From the NCBI GenBank assembly GCA_023395595.1, contig JAEWYO010000020.1, forward strand, positions 1-25,786: 25,786 nt of DNA, given 5' to 3'. Source of the DNA: Bacillota bacterium. Its GTDB lineage: Bacteria > Bacillota > Clostridia > Christensenellales > CAG-138. Positions 9,601-16,696 of the stretch are shown in pieces. Under the pieces are notes generated by a model, which saw only the letters and a program-made list of their open reading frames with translations, made no database searches and was not told the origin of the DNA. Position 1 is the first letter of the stretch. Each line of letters starts with the position of its first letter. Made by a program: the position numbers and the translations under genes.

Positions 9601-10782
9601 TTAGTCGATGTCCTGATCGAGATCGACCAGCAGGTGCTGGAGTTGCTCGTCGGTCAGGTTGTTTTGCTGTGTTTGCGGCCGTTGGGGCTTTGTAAAGTTG
9701 CCTTGCGGGCGGGACTCCATGCGTGCCCGCGCAGCTTCAATGGTGGTAACACCCGCGTCGTGCCAGTCGTTCCAGAGTTTCTTCATCATGCCAAACGGCT
9801 CGTTTGCGCCGCGGCACTGTTCCGCGCCAAAGAGGAGCAGCTCCCGCGGCATGCCGTAATCCTTGAGATACATACTGATCTGCGCGCGCTGGGTGCGCGT
9901 CGCGGGTTCAAGCTTGCCTGCGCGTTCGAACACGAGGCGCGCAAACGCCTGCTCTTCCGCGGTCTTCGCGTCGGCGCGTTCCATCTCGGGCTGGCTCGTT
10001 TGCCCTTCCTTGCGGAGGTTGTCGAGCAGCTCGTCGAGATAGACAAAGTTTGGCGTGCCGCTGACGGCGAGTTTGGGCAGCGCGGCGAGGATCGCCTCTG
10101 GTGTGAATCCCCACTCCGTAATCCATTTGTCGTAAAACGCGGTCTCCGCCTTTGTCGGCTTGCGCTGTTTGTTCCATTGATGGAGAATCTCACTTGCGCC
10201 ATGTTTTTTGAGCTCGTACTTGGCGAGGTGCGCCCGCGCGGCATCCCGTGTCCAGACGCCCGCCTCGGACCAGGAACGCGCAACCGCGTCGATATAGTTC
10301 ACCGAAACGCGCCTGCCCTTTTGATCCATACAGTGGGAAACCAGCTCCAGCACGGCTTCTTCGTCGAGCCCGTATACTTCGATCCAGTCGTAGACGTGCT
10401 TGAGCTCGCGAAAATCAAATTGTCTTGGCGCAGTCAGCGAACCCAGAGCCGCAACAAGATTCGCATATTTACCCGGCACAACGCCGCCCGCTTCGTTTGG
10501 CTCCAGATCGAGATATTCCACCACCAGCGGCGCTTCGCCGCGGATGCGGACAAGCCCTTGCAGCTGCCAGTAGACATATGCTTCTGTAACCGCCGCGTCG
10601 GAGAGTCCCAACGCGTCGCCAAGAGAGGATTCCGCGCCTGCGCCTGCATAGCAGAGCATCAGGCCGTAAAGATACACCCGTACGCAAAGCTCGCTTGCGT
10701 GCGGCAGATAGTCGAGGATAAAGCGGTTGTCCACGGGCGTGAAATTTCGGCGCGCCGTGTCGAGTGAAAAACGAACGATCAT
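9601..10782 (-). CDS. DnaD-family primosome/replication initiation protein
   Basis: 393 aa. The N-terminus (FTPVDNRFILDYLPHASELC then VYLYGL) is the winged-helix oligomerisation region usual in clostridial DnaD-type proteins. Two DnaB_2/DnaD C-terminal-type repeats follow: one around residue 160 (VNYIDAVARSWSEAGVWT) and one around 247 (NFVYLDELLDNLRKEG, preceded by YDKWITEWGFTPEAILAAL). Both show the family's YIDxxxxxW-type pattern. The C-terminus is Gln-rich (TKPQRPQTQQNNLTDEQLQ). DnaD remodels DNA at origins and recruits the helicase-loader complex; the loader-type gene is immediately downstream. The ATG at 10782 is chosen because conserved sequence begins there. An in-frame start at 10905 would overlap the upstream gene. 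The ribosome site (GGAAAG) is weak. Confidence 0.9.
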   Translation of the reverse strand: MIVRFSLDTARRNFTPVDNRFILDYLPHASELCVRVYLYGLMLCYAGAGAESSLGDALGLSDAAVTEAYVYWQLQGLVRIRGEAPLVVEYLDLEPNEAGGVVPGKYANLVAALGSLTAPRQFDFRELKHVYDWIEVYGLDEEAVLELVSHCMDQKGRRVSVNYIDAVARSWSEAGVWTRDAARAHLAKYELKKHGASEILHQWNKQRKPTKAETAFYDKWITEWGFTPEAILAALPKLAVSGTPNFVYLDELLDNLRKEGQTSQPEMERADAKTAEEQAFARLVFERAGKLEPATRTQRAQISMYLKDYGMPRELLLFGAEQCRGANEPFGMMKKLWNDWHDAGVTTIEAARARMESRPQGNFTKPQRPQTQQNNLTDEQLQHLLVDLDQDID

Positions 10783-10825
10783 AGCGTTTTTTGGTGTCTT
10801 TCCGGCGCAAAGAGCGCCATTGAGG

Positions 10826-11446
10826 CTAGGACAAGCGAATCGAGATGGCAGAGAGCACGCGGCCAAACCATGTGTAGCCGAGATCGACCGGCGGCAGATA
10901 ACCAAGCCCCATCAATAGCCCGGCGAGCACCCAGAGCAGGAAAAGATCGATGATCACGAGTAAAATCTTCCAGCCCAAAGCCGTTCGTGTGTCCGCACTC
11001 TTGCGCTTTTGCGCTTTGAGAAAGAGTCCCCGCCGCGGACGGCGGAAGGAGCGCTCCCGCTCCAGCGCGGGCAGACTGAGCAACAAATCCGCCTGTTCGG
11101 CGAATGCACCGCGTGCGGAGGTGAGTTCCGCCTCCAGCACCGGTTGATTCATCAGAGCGGAGAGCCCTTCTTGAATATCGCCGTTTCCGCTGACCAGCCG
11201 GAGCAGGTTGATCTCCCGCTCTGTGAGTTCGCGGAGGCGCACGGGGATGTCGAAGTCCTCCGTTTCGGTGAGAATCTCTTCATACAGCGTTAAAAACGCC
11301 TGCTTGACCGCATTTTTAGCGAGGGATTCCGAGGGGAGCACCTTTTTGGCAGCGGTGTAGATGCCGGGGCCATATTCATGATAGATCGCGAGAAACGCCT
11401 CGCGGTCACCGAAATGAATGCGGTTTTGCAGGTCGTTCGTGATCAT
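10826..11446 (-). CDS. Membrane-anchored protein with ECF sigma region-2-like N-terminus
   Basis: 206 aa. Residues 12-59 (HFGDREAFLAIYHEYGPGIY onward, then AKNAVKQAFLTLYEEI) follow the sigma-70 region 2 pattern of ECF factors (GDxxAFxxLYxxYxxxVY...AxDxVQExFL). I see no region 4 helix-turn-helix. Residues 60-155 are charged and end in a basic RRPRRGLFLKAQKRK stretch. A hydrophobic helix at 160-183 and a short amphipathic tail follow. The layout suggests a cytoplasmic sigma-like domain held at the membrane, perhaps no longer a functional sigma factor. The ATG follows GAAGGGAACGGG. It is the first gene of the operon, 43 bases before the DnaD-like gene. The role is unknown; the sigma resemblance is by eye. 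Confidence 0.75.
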   Translation of the reverse strand: MITNDLQNRIHFGDREAFLAIYHEYGPGIYTAAKKVLPSESLAKNAVKQAFLTLYEEILTETEDFDIPVRLRELTEREINLLRLVSGNGDIQEGLSALMNQPVLEAELTSARGAFAEQADLLLSLPALERERSFRRPRRGLFLKAQKRKSADTRTALGWKILLVIIDLFLLWVLAGLLMGLGYLPPVDLGYTWFGRVLSAISIRLS

Positions 11447-11506
11447 AAGTCCCGTTCCCTTCGCCGATGATTTCGTGCCGTGTTAGGCGCTTCAAACATA
11501 ACTTCT

Positions 11507-11535
11507 ATTTTAGCATGATGCAGGGAAAAAGAAAA
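11507..11535 (-). promoter_or_regulatory. Probable promoter of the sigma-like/dnaD/dnaI/rsmI operon
   Basis: On the minus strand, TAAAAT (11512-11507) has a TG element at 11515-11514. A poor -35 TTTTCT (11535-11530) lies 17 bases upstream. The predicted leader is about 55 bases. The call rests mainly on the extended -10. Confidence 0.45.
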
Positions 11536-11594
11536 TACGAGAGCATGTAAAACATCTTCTGTGATGAACGCACACAAATGTCTGAACGGGCGGA

Positions 11595-11623
11595 TTGACA
11601 AGGAAAATTGCGATTGTTATATT
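11595..11623 (+). promoter_or_regulatory. Strong promoter of the FakA/DegV fusion gene
   Basis: TTGACA (11595-11600), a 17-base spacer, TATATT (11618-11623) and a TG element at 11615-11616, one base before the -10. The predicted start is near 11630, about 270 bases from the ATG. Confidence 0.8.
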
Positions 11624-11903
11624 GTTAGTAATCAATCCTGATAACAGAATTAGCTGTAGTTAACGACGGTCAATGAAGGCGAAAACCAACCAGAATTGCC
11701 CGGCACGGAATTTGGTAAACAGCAAGCATCCGCAGGAGAAGCAAAACGGTATGCAAAGGCGAGTTGCAATTGTGTTGAGAGATTGGTTTTATACTTGAAA
11801 TACAGTAACAATAGTTTGCGCATGCAACTGCTTGAGTAAGCAAAGAACAAGATGTGATTGTTGCCGAGAGATACAAGACGGTATGATTCATGGAGGAGGG
11901 CAC

Positions 11904-13694
11904 ATGGATTTCGAACTCGATAGAAGAGAAGCAAACGGATTTGACCTGCACGAGTGGTTCGCCCTCGGCGCGCAGGAGGTTGCCGCGCACAAAAAATATC
12001 TCAATGATATCAACGTATTTCCTGTTGCGGACGGCGACACGGGAACCAACCTTTCCACCACGCTGCGTGCGATGGTGGAGAAACCTGCCCGCGCGAGATC
12101 GTTTTCGGGCATGTTGCAGGGCATTTCGAAATCCGGCTTGGAGAGTGCGCGTGGGAATTCGGGCATCATTTTCGCCTCGTTTGTCAACGGAATCGCGCAG
12201 GAGTGCGAAACGGCAGAGGTCGTCACCGTGCCCGAGTTTTCGGGTATTGTTTACCGCGCGGTCAAGCACCTCTATCGCGCGGTGGAGCACCCGATGGAAG
12301 GCACGCTGATGAGCGTCATCCGTGACTGGGCAACGTTTCTGGAGACCAACAAGGATCGATTTACCGGCTTTCGGGAGTTGTTTTCGCAGGCGTATCAAAA
12401 CGCGATTGCTTCGTTAGAAAAGACCAAGGAGCAGTTGCAGGTGCTCAAGAAGCACAATGTGGTCGATTCCGGCGCGGCGGGATTTGTCCGTTTTTTGCAG
12501 GGGATCAACCTCGCTTTCTCCCGTGTGCGTACGCAGGAACCCGCGGAGCTTGCGGACGTGCCGATCATTACCGCGGAGGACGAGACAGCCTATCGCTACT
12601 GTACAGAGGCGCTGGTGGACACATCCGCCTTTGGCGCGGTCGATGTCGACGCACTCAAAAATTCGCTTGCACAGCTTGGTGATTCGTTGATCGTCAACCA
12701 CCGTGAGGGCAGGCTCAAGGTACATCTGCACACCAACACACCGGAGCGGATGATGGAGCAGCTGGCTGCATTTGGTCCGTTTATCGAGCAAAAGGCGGAC
12801 GACATGGCACTGCAAAACCGCCTCCGCGCGCGGGAATCGGGCGGAATCGGCATCCTGACGGATTCGATTGCCGATCTTCCGGATGACTATAAGCTCGAAC
12901 ATGCGATCTATACCTTGCCCATGGGCGTGATGATCGACGGCAGCGCGTATCTGGATAAAACGACCATCCAGCTTGAACAGCTGTTTAAGCGGATGGAGCA
13001 AAAAGAGGGCTATCCCACCAGTTCTCAGCCCGAACCGGGGCGGATTCAGACGGCTTTGAGCGCGCTGATGGATCGCTTTGATTCGCTGATTGTGTTGAGC
13101 GTTGCGGATCGCCTCAGCGGAACGTATCAGGCGCTGGTCAAGGCGGCAAGCATCGTTACGCCGGACAAGAAGATCACGGTGATCGACACAAAGCTCAACT
13201 CCGGCGCGCAGGGACTGCTCGTGCAGGCGGCGGCGGAGATGATCTCCCAAGGCGCATCGCATGACGAGATTGTCGAGCGAATCGGGCAGATGATCCCGCG
13301 CACCAAGATCTATGTTTGCCTGAATACGCTATCCTATGCTGTGCGTGGCGGACGCGTACCGGACACCATCGGTAAAATCGGCAACAAGCTGGGTATGCGT
13401 CCGATCATGACGCTGGACGGCGAGGGTAACGGCGCGGCGTTTGGCGTTGCGTTTAGCCAAGCGGCGCTGACGAGAAAAATATTCGGCCTCGTGAAGCGTA
13501 CGATGGAGCGAAAGGGCATTGCGCAATACAGCATCGTACACGGCGGAAACCTTGCGCTCGCCAACGAGTATGCCGAGCAAATCGCCCGTATCACGGGCAA
13601 ACAACCGGCGTTTATTTCGGAGATTTCCGCAGTCGTGGCGCTGCATGCAGGCCCCGGCACAGTTGCGGTCTGCTTGACGGAAAGCGCTGCATAA
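11904..13694 (+). CDS. DAK2 (FakA-type kinase) - DegV (FakB-type) fusion protein
   Basis: 596 aa. Residues about 14-205 are a DAK2/DhaL-like kinase domain: INVFPVADGDTGTN with the metal-binding aspartates at 43-49, SARGNSGII at 81-89, and VDSGAAGFV later. Residues about 225-310 match the FakA/YloV middle domain: YCTE with Cys233, GDSLIV, KVHLHTNTPE, DMALQ. From about 313 to the end is a DegV domain: GILTDSIADLP, then the lipid-site TSSQPEPG near 370, SGTYQ and YAVRGGRVP. In S. aureus the kinase FakA and the fatty-acid carrier FakB are separate proteins that phosphorylate free fatty acids. Here DegV takes the place of the FakA C-terminus. The start ATG follows GGAGGAGGG by 4-5 bases. It likely acts in the cytoplasm on host or medium fatty acids (inference). 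Confidence 0.9.
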   Translation: MDFELDRREANGFDLHEWFALGAQEVAAHKKYLNDINVFPVADGDTGTNLSTTLRAMVEKPARARSFSGMLQGISKSGLESARGNSGIIFASFVNGIAQECETAEVVTVPEFSGIVYRAVKHLYRAVEHPMEGTLMSVIRDWATFLETNKDRFTGFRELFSQAYQNAIASLEKTKEQLQVLKKHNVVDSGAAGFVRFLQGINLAFSRVRTQEPAELADVPIITAEDETAYRYCTEALVDTSAFGAVDVDALKNSLAQLGDSLIVNHREGRLKVHLHTNTPERMMEQLAAFGPFIEQKADDMALQNRLRARESGGIGILTDSIADLPDDYKLEHAIYTLPMGVMIDGSAYLDKTTIQLEQLFKRMEQKEGYPTSSQPEPGRIQTALSALMDRFDSLIVLSVADRLSGTYQALVKAASIVTPDKKITVIDTKLNSGAQGLLVQAAAEMISQGASHDEIVERIGQMIPRTKIYVCLNTLSYAVRGGRVPDTIGKIGNKLGMRPIMTLDGEGNGAAFGVAFSQAALTRKIFGLVKRTMERKGIAQYSIVHGGNLALANEYAEQIARITGKQPAFISEISAVVALHAGPGTVAVCLTESAA

Positions 13695-13714
13695 CCCGCG
13701 TCTTTTAACGCGGG
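13695..13714. other. GC-rich hairpin without T-run after the FakA/DegV gene
   Basis: CCCGCGT (13695-13701) pairs with ACGCGGG (13708-13714) over a six-base loop. It is directly after the stop codon, but no T tail follows, so complete termination is doubtful. No promoter is visible before the next gene. Confidence 0.5.
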
Positions 13715-13757
13715 AAAGAGACGAGAACCGACCGACGCTTTGAAAGGAGAGTGCCAC

Positions 13758-14552
13758 ATGGCAACCGCTGCAATCATCGTTTTTGTGTACTTTTTTACAT
13801 TATTTATCATCGGCACGCTGCTAAAGAACAACAGCATTGTAGACATCGGCTGGGGTATCGGTTTTGTGATTCTTGCTTGGATTCTGCTGTTCCTGCGGCT
13901 GCCGCTCTCGCTGGTGCGCACGAGCATCACACTGCTGGTTTCGCTCTGGGGGGTGAGACTGTTTACCCATATTCTAAAACGCAACCACGGCAAACCGGAA
14001 GATTTTCGTTATGTTGCGTTTCGAAAAGCTTGGGGCAAGTGGGTCGTTCCCCGCGCGTTTGTGCAAGTATACATGTTGCAAGGCGCGCTGATGTTTCTCA
14101 TCGCCCTGCCGTTTATCTTGCTGGAGCAGGAAGCGCAGCCGGTGAACCCGCTGCTCTTTGCACTAGGGTTGATCGTCTATGTGACGGGGTTTGCGTTTGA
14201 GTCCATCGGGGACGCGCAGCTCAAGGCGTTTTTGCAAAACCCGGAGAACAGGGGCAAAATCATGACCAGCGGACTCTGGCGCTATACGCGGCACCCGAAC
14301 TATTTTGGTGAAGCGATGCTTTGGTGGGGCATCTTCTTGCTCGCGCTCAGCGGCGGGGTAACGCCGTTTGCCGTGATCGGCCCTGTGACCATTACGCTGT
14401 TGCTGCTGTTCGTCTCCGGCGTGCCGCTGCTGGAACGAAGCATGAAGGACAAGCCAGGTTATGCTCAATATGCGGAAATGACAAGCATCTTTATCCCGTG
14501 GTTTCCGAAAAGTCGTTTTAAAAAGCAAGGCGCAAATTGCGCGCAAAAATAA
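13758..14552 (+). CDS. DUF1295 (steroid 5-alpha-reductase-like) membrane protein
   Basis: 264 aa, with six or seven hydrophobic segments. Early NNSIVDIGWGIGF and late GLWRYTRHPNYFGE (RHPNYFGE at 178-185) are the DUF1295 signature, shared with the isoprenylcysteine-methyltransferase/steroid-reductase membrane fold that binds NAD(P)H or SAM. C-terminal PLLERSMKDKPGYAQYAEMTSIFIPW also fits. The ATG at 13758 is preceded by AAAGGAGAG; an upstream TTG at 13740 is in frame but less likely. The substrate is probably a membrane lipid or isoprenoid (inference from fold). It is followed after 31 bases by a DUF2177 gene, a pairing known from lipid-modification clusters in other bacteria. Confidence 0.9.
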   Translation: MATAAIIVFVYFFTLFIIGTLLKNNSIVDIGWGIGFVILAWILLFLRLPLSLVRTSITLLVSLWGVRLFTHILKRNHGKPEDFRYVAFRKAWGKWVVPRAFVQVYMLQGALMFLIALPFILLEQEAQPVNPLLFALGLIVYVTGFAFESIGDAQLKAFLQNPENRGKIMTSGLWRYTRHPNYFGEAMLWWGIFLLALSGGVTPFAVIGPVTITLLLLFVSGVPLLERSMKDKPGYAQYAEMTSIFIPWFPKSRFKKQGANCAQK

Positions 14553-14583
14553 AGAAAAATATAATTCAAAAAGGAGAGCGCAT

Positions 14584-15006
14584 ATGAATTTTTCATTGAC
14601 TTGGGCCAGCGCGCGTAACTACGTCGTCGCGTTGGTGATCTTTCTGGCAATCGACATGGTTTGGCTGACGTTGATTGCAAAATCCCTCTATGCACAGCAT
14701 CTGGGGTATCTGATGGCACCCAAGGCAAAGCTAGCCGCCGCGCTGATATTCTATCTGCTGTTTGTGCTGGGGTTGCAATTTTTTGTGCTCAATCCCGCGT
14801 TGGCACAGGGCAGCTGGAAGACGGCGCTGTTCGCGGGCATGTTCTTCGGGCTTGTGACCTACGCCACTTACGATTTGACCAACCTCGCAACCGTGAAGGA
14901 CTGGCCGATACTCATCACGGTGATCGATCTTGCCTGGGGTTCGTTCGTGAGCGGTCTCACCGCACTGCTGAGCTTCCTTGTGATTCGCCGGGTGTTCAAA
15001 GGCTAA
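14584..15006 (+). CDS. DUF2177 membrane protein
   Basis: 140 aa, four hydrophobic segments (about 12-32, 50-70, 80-95, 110-135). Conserved family residues are visible: D24 with W27 in the first helix (AIDMVWL), FGLVTYATYDLTNLAT around 88-103 and DWPI with IDLAWGS (107-120). The ATG has a strong AAGGAGAG site 8 bases upstream. With the DUF1295 gene it forms an apparent two-gene unit. Function is not known; the shared context suggests modification or transport of a lipid, which is inference. The following hairpin at 15048-15069 ends the unit. Confidence 0.9.
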   Translation: MNFSLTWASARNYVVALVIFLAIDMVWLTLIAKSLYAQHLGYLMAPKAKLAAALIFYLLFVLGLQFFVLNPALAQGSWKTALFAGMFFGLVTYATYDLTNLATVKDWPILITVIDLAWGSFVSGLTALLSFLVIRRVFKG

Positions 15007-15047
15007 GCGGAAGCAAAGCGCCAACCAACAATCGAATCGATCGTGTG

Positions 15048-15070
15048 AAGGAGGGGATTTCCCCTCCTTT
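15048..15070 (+). terminator. Probable terminator after the DUF2177 gene
   Basis: AAGGAGGGG (15048-15056) pairs perfectly with CCCCTCCTT (15061-15069) over a four-base loop. The tail is only TGGTTATT, so the T-run is poor, but the stem is strong. Confidence 0.6.
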
Positions 15071-15084
15071 GGTTATTAGAATCA

Positions 15085-15093
15085 TGCTATAAT
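15085..15093 (+). promoter_or_regulatory. Extended -10 promoter directly before the TrmN6-like gene
   Basis: TGCTATAAT is a perfect consensus extended -10. The -35 position falls in the preceding hairpin (TCCTTT) and is poor. The predicted start point is at or next to the ATG at 15100, implying a leaderless mRNA. Confidence 0.65.
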
Positions 15094-15099
15094 TCTTTT

Positions 15100-15756
15100 A
15101 TGGAACGGCTGGACGATCTACAGCACAACGGCTTGATGCTGTATCAGGATACAGAATTGGAGCGCTTCAACGCAGACGCGCTCTGGCTTTGTTCATTTTT
15201 GCGTGTGGGGGCAGAGGACACCATCGTGGAGCTTGGCTCCGGCACGGGCGTGGTCTGCGTGCTGGGCGCGGACAACACCGGCGCGCACTTCACCGGGGTG
15301 GAGCGGCAGGATCGACTGGTTGTGCTCGCGCAAAAGAGCGCGCAATACAACCATCAGGACATTCGCTTTCTCTGTGCGGATGTGGCGGATGCGCCGGCGC
15401 TCTTGGGGCATGGTTCGTTTACCGCGGTGGCGATGAACCCACCGTATTTCACGAGCGGAGAGCTGAGCGGGACCGTCTCGCGCAACCTAACGCGGCACGA
15501 CGCGGGGCACACACTGAATACATTTCTGTCCTCGGCGTTTGCGCTGCTCAAAAATGGTGGGAAACTGTTCGTGATCTATCCGGCTGACGCGCTTGCGGAT
15601 TTGTTCGTCGCGCTGCACAAAGCGAGGCTGGAGCCAAAGCGCGTTCGTTTTATTTACAGCAAGGCGGGCAAAAACGCCCTGCGCGTGCTTGTGGAGGCAA
15701 AAAAGGGCGGTAAACCGGGGCTTGTGGTCGAGCCTCCGTTGTTTGTGGAGGGATAA
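15100..15756 (+). CDS. TrmN6-like tRNA1(Val) A37 N6-methyltransferase
   Basis: 218 aa class I SAM methyltransferase. The N-terminus MERLDDLQHNGLMLYQD matches the family's ERxDDLxxxGLxxxQ opening, which supports ATG 15100 as start. SAM motif I is VELGSGTG (44-51). The catalytic N6-adenine motif NPPYF is at 113-117, followed by TRHDAGHTLN. This motif methylates exocyclic amines, and in E. coli the relative TrmN acts on A37 of tRNA1(Val). No ribosome binding sequence precedes the ATG, and a consensus -10 ends 6 bases before it. In Firmicutes this family (YabB) usually precedes rsmI; here rsmI lies elsewhere in the window. Confidence 0.9.
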   Translation: MERLDDLQHNGLMLYQDTELERFNADALWLCSFLRVGAEDTIVELGSGTGVVCVLGADNTGAHFTGVERQDRLVVLAQKSAQYNHQDIRFLCADVADAPALLGHGSFTAVAMNPPYFTSGELSGTVSRNLTRHDAGHTLNTFLSSAFALLKNGGKLFVIYPADALADLFVALHKARLEPKRVRFIYSKAGKNALRVLVEAKKGGKPGLVVEPPLFVEG

Positions 15757-15783
15757 AAAACAGGCTCGTGTTACGAGCCTGTT
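15755..15783 (-). terminator. Terminator of the MTA-phosphorylase-like gene
   Basis: AACAGGCTCGT (15759-15769) pairs with ACGAGCCTGTT (15773-15783), 11 bp perfect with a three-base loop. The A-run 15755-15760 gives a T-tail on the minus strand. Confidence 0.75.
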
Positions 15784-15803
15784 GAAAATACGATTTGTTT
15801 GAT

Positions 15804-15828
15804 GCGGCCTTTTGAGGCTGCTTTTTTT
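15804..15828 (+). terminator. Terminator of the TrmN6-like gene
   Basis: GCGGCC (15804-15809) pairs with GGCTGC (15816-15821), one G-T pair, followed by seven T (15822-15828). It overlaps the stop codon of the convergent gene. Confidence 0.7.
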
Positions 15829-16555
15829 AGCAGGATTTGCCCTCGATCAGCTCAAAGCAGAGATTAAAAACGCTGTCGCGCATCTGATGCATGACGCTGC
15901 CGATGCTGTCGTCGGTCACGAGCGACATCATGCCCGTGGCATAGTTGGAGATCACGCCGATGGCCGCATATTGGATGCCGAGGTCGCGTGCCAGCGGCGC
16001 TTCCGGCACCAGCGTTTGCCCGATAACCTGCGCGCCAAACATCCGAAACATGCGAACTTCCGCCGCGGTTTCAAAGCGAGGGCCTTCCGTGCAGCAATAG
16101 ATCGCGCGGCCGGAATAGGGGATTCTTTTCGAAAGAATCAGATGCTCCAGCTCGTCATTGAGCTCGGGGCTGAAGACATCTTCCATGCCGGTGTGGAGCG
16201 CGAGGCGATGATCCAGTTCAAACGAGAGCGGGCGCTTTTTCGTCATGTCGATAAAGTCGTTGATCAGGCAGACGGTGCCGACCTTGAACCCGTAGTCACA
16301 CGCGCCAACCGAGGAAAGGCCGATGATGTGCGTTACCCCCAGCATCTGCATGGCGTAGATATTCGCGCGATAGTTGATGTCCGCCGGGTCGTGGCGGAAG
16401 AGCACCCCGTGGCGAAAGCGGAAGATAACCTCCTGCCCGCAAGCGAGTGTTCCGCGATAGATGACCACATCGCCATACGGCGTGCCGACGACTTCTTCCT
16501 TATAAGGAATGGGGAGCGACTCCAGGTTGGTGCCGCCGATGATCGCGTACTTCAT
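15827..16555 (-). CDS. Methylthioadenosine (or purine nucleoside) phosphorylase
   Basis: 242 aa, PNP/MTAP family 2. It would cleave 5'-methylthioadenosine or a related nucleoside with phosphate to a base plus (methylthio)ribose 1-phosphate. Signatures: IIGGTN near the start, RHG with DPADINYRANI (49-66), SSVGA (81-85), TEGPRFETAAEVR (156-168) and VPEAPLARDLGI. Near residue 204 it has SNYATG, while MTA enzymes of the human type carry Asp residues (DYD) for adenine. Asn there may favour 6-oxopurines such as methylthioinosine, so substrate is open. ATG 16555 is set by a near-perfect GGAGGTGAT site 7 bases upstream; an in-frame start at 16684 is rejected. It is divergent from an MtnA-like gene that would take its product. 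Confidence 0.9.
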   Translation of the reverse strand: MKYAIIGGTNLESLPIPYKEEVVGTPYGDVVIYRGTLACGQEVIFRFRHGVLFRHDPADINYRANIYAMQMLGVTHIIGLSSVGACDYGFKVGTVCLINDFIDMTKKRPLSFELDHRLALHTGMEDVFSPELNDELEHLILSKRIPYSGRAIYCCTEGPRFETAAEVRMFRMFGAQVIGQTLVPEAPLARDLGIQYAAIGVISNYATGMMSLVTDDSIGSVMHQMRDSVFNLCFELIEGKSC

Positions 16556-16696
16556 AAACCATATCACCTCCCAAAGACTATACCATAGCAGGGTGAAAAA
16601 GTGTATACTGAAAGAGCGCCAAACATTTTTTCTGCATGAAAAATTGTATTGTTCCCAAAGGGGCTCGCGCGCAATCCAAGCCAAAGGAGCGAAATC

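Larger units (their letters stand above)
11447..11903. other. 457-base divergent intergenic region
   Basis: This region is AT-richer than the flanking genes. It holds a minus-strand promoter (11507-11535) and a strong plus-strand promoter (11595-11623). The rest is a ~270-base leader for the FakA/DegV fusion gene. In the leader is a 41-codon ATG frame (11673-11798; begins MKAKTNQNCPARN, ends VLRDWFYT) without a ribosome site. I recognise no riboswitch or T-box. Confidence 0.6.

Noticed and set aside
9469..10767. A 432-codon plus-strand frame opposite the DnaD-like gene and the 5' end of the helicase loader gene
   Set aside because: No domain pattern and no ribosome site. The opposite strand carries recognisable motifs in the right reading frames.
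11624..11903. Riboswitch or T-box in the FakA/DegV leader
   Set aside because: I could not recognise any conserved aptamer, T-box sequence or terminator/antiterminator pair.
16556..16696. Divergent promoters between the phosphorylase and MtnA-like genes
   Set aside because: TATAGT (minus, 16583-16578) and TATACT (plus, 16604-16609) are present, but neither has a usable -35 box, so I did not annotate them.
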